13,122 nt of DNA from Desulfobacula sp. GTDB lineage: Bacteria; Desulfobacterota; Desulfobacteria; Desulfobacterales; Desulfobacteraceae. The stretch lies in assembly GCA_023144585.1 (NCBI GenBank), contig JAGLFI010000003.1:1-13122 (forward strand), written 5' to 3'. A program made the translations under genes and the position numbers. The notes under the pieces were generated by a model. The model had not been told where the DNA came from and made no database searches. It saw only the letters and a list, made by a program, of their open reading frames with translations. The stretch's first letter is position 1; every line of letters begins with the position of its first letter. Below, piece by piece: positions 11,054 through 13,122 of the stretch.

Positions 11054-11548
11054 TTACTTTGATAAAGATTTTGAAAACAAAACTGCACCGCCGGCTTCCT
11101 TTACATGTATATCCTGGTTGAATCCTACAGCCTTATCAATTCGAATTGCATGAAGGTTGTTCTCCTGGACTTCCAAAGTGATCTTGCAGCAATTTAATTC
11201 AAGTGCTTTTTTTTCAACGATTGATAGAAGTTTCTGACCGATTTTTAATCCTCTGTAATCCGGGTGCAAATAAAAATCACTGATATTGATCATCGGGCGT
11301 GCCTGAAAAGTTGAAAAACCCTTGAAACAAGTGACTATGCCCACAGCCTTGTTATCATGGAAAGCTATGAAAATGATAGTCGTGGGATGATGTTGCAGCC
11401 CCGGGATCAATTCTTTTAGAACATCCTGACCCAAAGGTTTCCCATTTCCCATGGGATCTGCGGCATAAGCGTTCAATAATTCTAGAACCGCCTGTGAGTG
11501 AAGTGTGAGATCCAGATTGGCTTCAAATATTTCAGTATGAGTCATCAT
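11054..11548 (-). CDS. GNAT-family N-acetyltransferase
   Basis: 164 residues (163 if the second ATG is used). The GNAT core is clear: FIAFHDNKAVGIVTCF (60-75, strands 2-3), INISDFYLHPDYRGLKIGQKLL (88-108, with the acetyl-CoA pyrophosphate loop R-G-L-K-I-G at 99-104), then KITLEVQENNLHAIRIDKAVGF (122-143). The last part is the family's 'N-x-x-A-x-x-x-Y/D-x-x-x-GF' end motif. It should acetylate an amine on a small molecule or protein; the substrate is unknown. Two ATGs are adjacent (11548 and 11545); AGGAG (complement of 11552-11556) lies three and six bases before them, so 11545 may be the true start. It converges on ligA with a 14-nt gap, too short for a separate terminator. Confidence 0.88.
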   Translation of the reverse strand: MMTHTEIFEANLDLTLHSQAVLELLNAYAADPMGNGKPLGQDVLKELIPGLQHHPTTIIFIAFHDNKAVGIVTCFKGFSTFQARPMINISDFYLHPDYRGLKIGQKLLSIVEKKALELNCCKITLEVQENNLHAIRIDKAVGFNQDIHVKEAGGAVLFSKSLSK

Positions 11549-11598
11549 TAACTCCTGTACATTGAAATTAAAAATAATTCTATTTTTACTGAATGGAT

Positions 11599-11637
11599 TT
11601 TATGAGAGTATTCTTTTTTTAAATCAATACAATCAAT
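11599..11637 (-). promoter_or_regulatory. Weak promoter-like hexamers and a 7-bp direct repeat before the GNAT gene
   Basis: In the 89-nt gap between the two small minus-strand genes, TTGATT (complement of 11622-11627) and CATAAA (complement of 11599-11604) are 17 bases apart, each matching the sigma70 consensus at four of six places. On the plus strand AATCAAT is repeated at 11622-11628 and 11631-11637, overlapping the -35-like box. It could be a small operator or chance in AT-rich DNA. The rest of the gap is AT-rich leader with the AGGAG ribosome site. Confidence 0.2.
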
Positions 11638-12054
11638 CTATAAATGCAAGGGCAGCCTCTTGTTATCAATCTCAATCGTTGTTTTCGTATACGTCAGCTT
11701 ATTAATGATTTTCCCATCTTTAAAGTGAATCACATCCACGCCCTTTCTGATTTCAGGTTTGTCTTCAAAACCCGGTTCACTCGAAGGCCATTCAAGAATC
11801 CATCTATAGAGAACCTTTTGATGCTGTTCATCAATGAAAGTCTCCTCTTCTAAAAACCTGAAATTACCATGATTGCTAAACCAGGGTTCCCAGGCTTTTC
11901 TAAGTGCTTTTAGTCCTTTAATATAAGCACCGGTCCAGTTTTCAAAGAAAATATCATCGTGGAAAAGGGCCATTACCTTATCAAGGTTATGCCTGTCCCA
12001 GGCAAGATTCCACTCTTTTAACAAGGTTTTAATTTCTTTTTGTGAAAGTTTCAT
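11638..12054 (-). CDS. SnoaL/NTF2-like domain protein
   Basis: 138 residues with the layout of a SnoaL-like cone fold: an N-terminal helix pair (QKEIKTLLKEWNLAWDRHNL, 5-24), DKVMALFHDDIFFENW (25-40), a G-x-x-A-L-R-x-A-W helix (47-55), then curved-sheet strands including KVLYRWILEW (80-89) and IRKGVDVIHFKDGKIINKLT (102-121). Such proteins are small polyketide cyclases, isomerases, or non-catalytic ligand binders; catalytic residues vary and I assign no reaction. ATG 12054 is chosen because AGGTGA (complement of 12059-12064) lies five bases upstream; an ATG at 12072 would add six residues and overlap the previous gene. Its start follows the acyltransferase stop after 8 nt, suggesting one transcript, so a lipid-related ligand is conceivable but unproven. 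Confidence 0.8.
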   Translation of the reverse strand: MKLSQKEIKTLLKEWNLAWDRHNLDKVMALFHDDIFFENWTGAYIKGLKALRKAWEPWFSNHGNFRFLEEETFIDEQHQKVLYRWILEWPSSEPGFEDKPEIRKGVDVIHFKDGKIINKLTYTKTTIEIDNKRLPLHL

Positions 12055-12219
12055 TGTTTCACCTATAACCATTGGTTCAGTGTGTTGGCATAATATTGCA
12101 ATAGATGGATTTGGGTATTATTACAGAAGAACAATCCATCGGCTTCATTTATCATATTTCGAAGCATCATCAATGAGATAGCTTCGAAAATAGCATGTTT
12201 TTCGGTGCTGTGGGCTGTT

Positions 12220-12248
12220 TCAAATAACAAGGGCACCATTTCCATTTA
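12220..12248 (-). other. +1 frameshift window in the acyltransferase gene
   Basis: The frame that carries the middle part ends in TGA (12220-12222) after GALVI. The frame that carries the C-terminal part is closed by TAA (12246-12248) just upstream. The change of frame must therefore fall inside this short stretch. Removing one T of the TTT run (complement of 12222-12224) joins GALVI to ETAHSTEKHAIF and fits the family best. Confidence 0.7.
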
Positions 12249-12582
12249 TTTTTTGTAAAATTGAACCACATCCATTCTCAATATCTAAAAAGGTAAGCTC
12301 TTTGTCAAGATTTTCTAAAAAAAATTGAAACAACAAAGATACAGGGACGATGGGCACAACGTCTGAAATTTTGTTCATTAGTGTGTCACACAGTTTTTTG
12401 ATTTCAGGAAATCTTTGTTGGCGCGGTAAATTTTTAAAAATAATCTGATGCTTTTTTGAATAGGCAATAGTCGAAATTGGAGTTCCAAAATTTACACAGA
12501 CATAACCAAATCGCCGCCATCTGGAAAGCAGCATCTGGGTAAGATTTCTTAAGACAAAGCACATACTTGTCTTGAAAATAAA

Positions 12583-12585
12583 CTA
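12583..12585 (-). other. In-frame TAG within the acyltransferase gene
   Basis: The stop lies between codons for KKRSL and FIFKTS. The frame stays open and homologous on both sides, so a single substitution (for example from TGG, TTG or CAG) would restore it. The next ATG (12564) has no ribosome site close upstream, so restart is unlikely. Confidence 0.8.
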
Positions 12586-13122
12586 AAGGCTCCTTTTCTT
12601 TACTTCAGAATTTAATGACCTTAAAAGGCTTCTGTCTTCTATGGTACGATCGTAATTGATACCCACAGGAATAAAAATGATGTCCTGATCTTTGTCCGGG
12701 TCAAAACTGCGTAGCATATAATCAATCAAACCGAGTCTGGGTTTCTGAAGCTTGCCGTCTTTGCTGAGTCCGCCTTCAAGAAAGACTGCCTGACATACGC
12801 CCTGTTGGGTTGCCATGTGAATGTATCTTTCTAAGACCCTTCGATATAAAGCATTACCCAAGTTTCTCCTCACAAAAAAAGCCCCCATGAACCGAAACAG
12901 CATATGCAGCGGCCATATCTTTGCCCATTCACCTACTGCATAGGAAAGTGTGGTTCTTTCTGCTGCCAGGAATGCCACAAGAATATAATCAATGTTGGAA
13001 CGATGATTCATAATAAAGACAACCGTGGAATCAGGATCTATTTTTTTGTATTGATCATTTTCAAAAAGCCCTACGCGAACCCTGTACAGCAGGCGGGCAA
13101 TTTTTTTTGCAATCCAGTATCC

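Larger units (their letters stand above)
12063..13122 (-). pseudogene. PlsB-type glycerolipid acyltransferase, interrupted by a stop and a frameshift; 5' end beyond the window
   Basis: The reading runs in from the right edge. The first open part (13122-12583) has the acyltransferase motifs in order: NHRSNIDY (motif I, catalytic His-x4-Asp), GAFFVRR (II), FLEGGLSKDGKLQKPRLGL (III) and IFIPVGINYDR (IV). The EGGLS form with Leu for the usual Arg seems normal for this subfamily. An in-frame TAG (12583-12585) follows ...KKRSL, yet the same frame continues with WRRFGYVCVNFGTPIS and FPEIKKLCDTLM to TGA (12220-12222). The remaining family-like tail (HAIFEAISLMMLRNMINEAD and LLQYYANTLNQWL) is in another frame, ending TAG at 12063. 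An intact enzyme would acylate glycerol-3-phosphate or lysophosphatidate at the inner membrane. Two separate lesions favour a pseudogene. The first fragment contains all four catalytic motifs but lacks the C-terminal region, so residual function is not excluded. Confidence 0.8.

Noticed and set aside
11040-11077. Possible bidirectional terminator between ligA and the GNAT gene
   Set aside because: Only weak pairings are seen (GTTTT with AAAAC around a long loop, CTTT-GAT-AAAG). There is no GC-rich stem with a T-run.
12583-13011. Treating the three minus-strand pieces (13011-12583, 12564-12220, 12245-12063) as three separate small genes
   Set aside because: Their products line up in order with one PlsB-type protein, the first is open to the window edge upstream of 13011, and neither later piece has a convincing ribosome site. 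One interrupted gene explains them better.

Overview
The window comes from an AT-rich, Gram-negative genome (about 40% G+C by eye). A marine sulfate reducer of the Desulfobacteraceae type (Desulfobacterota, e.g. the Desulfobacula/Desulfobacter group) is the best guess. The guess rests on protein style and gene order from memory (paired SurA-type genes, separate glyQ and glyS, a deltaproteobacterial-looking nucleoside-phosphorylase relative, a PlsB-type acyltransferase of the EGGLS subtype); no marker gene proves it.

Region 1 (1-11039, plus strand) is one tightly packed gene train in which every intergenic gap is 33 nt or less and several genes overlap. The order is: possible tail of an upstream gene; a SurA-like lipoprotein lacking the catalytic parvulin domain; a secreted SurA-type prolyl isomerase; the magnesium channel mgtE; recO; a GHMP-family sugar kinase; glyQ and glyS (alpha2beta2 glycyl-tRNA synthetase); an 85-residue PC4-like protein; a divergent nucleoside-phosphorylase-family protein; and NAD-dependent DNA ligase ligA. 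Functionally it mixes outer-membrane protein folding, Mg2+ uptake, recombination/replication (RecO, LigA) and translation. The only convincing -35/-10-like hexamers inside it lie just before glyQ, and their spacing is poor.

Region 2 (11054-13122, minus strand) converges on ligA with a 14-nt gap. Read in its own direction it holds a PlsB-type glycerolipid acyltransferase that runs in from the right edge, a SnoaL/NTF2-like small protein whose start lies 8 nt after the acyltransferase stop, and a GNAT acetyltransferase after an 89-nt gap. The acyltransferase is broken twice, by an in-frame TAG and by a +1 frameshift, while homology continues across both. It is probably a pseudogene, with recoding or assembly error as alternatives.

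I found no tRNA, rRNA, CRISPR array, insertion sequence or phage gene. The points most worth a second look are the doubly interrupted acyltransferase, the phosphorylase relative that has lost the usual phosphate-binding residues, the overlapping PC4-like gene, and the parvulin-less SurA partner. None amounts to a clearly new defence or mobile system.
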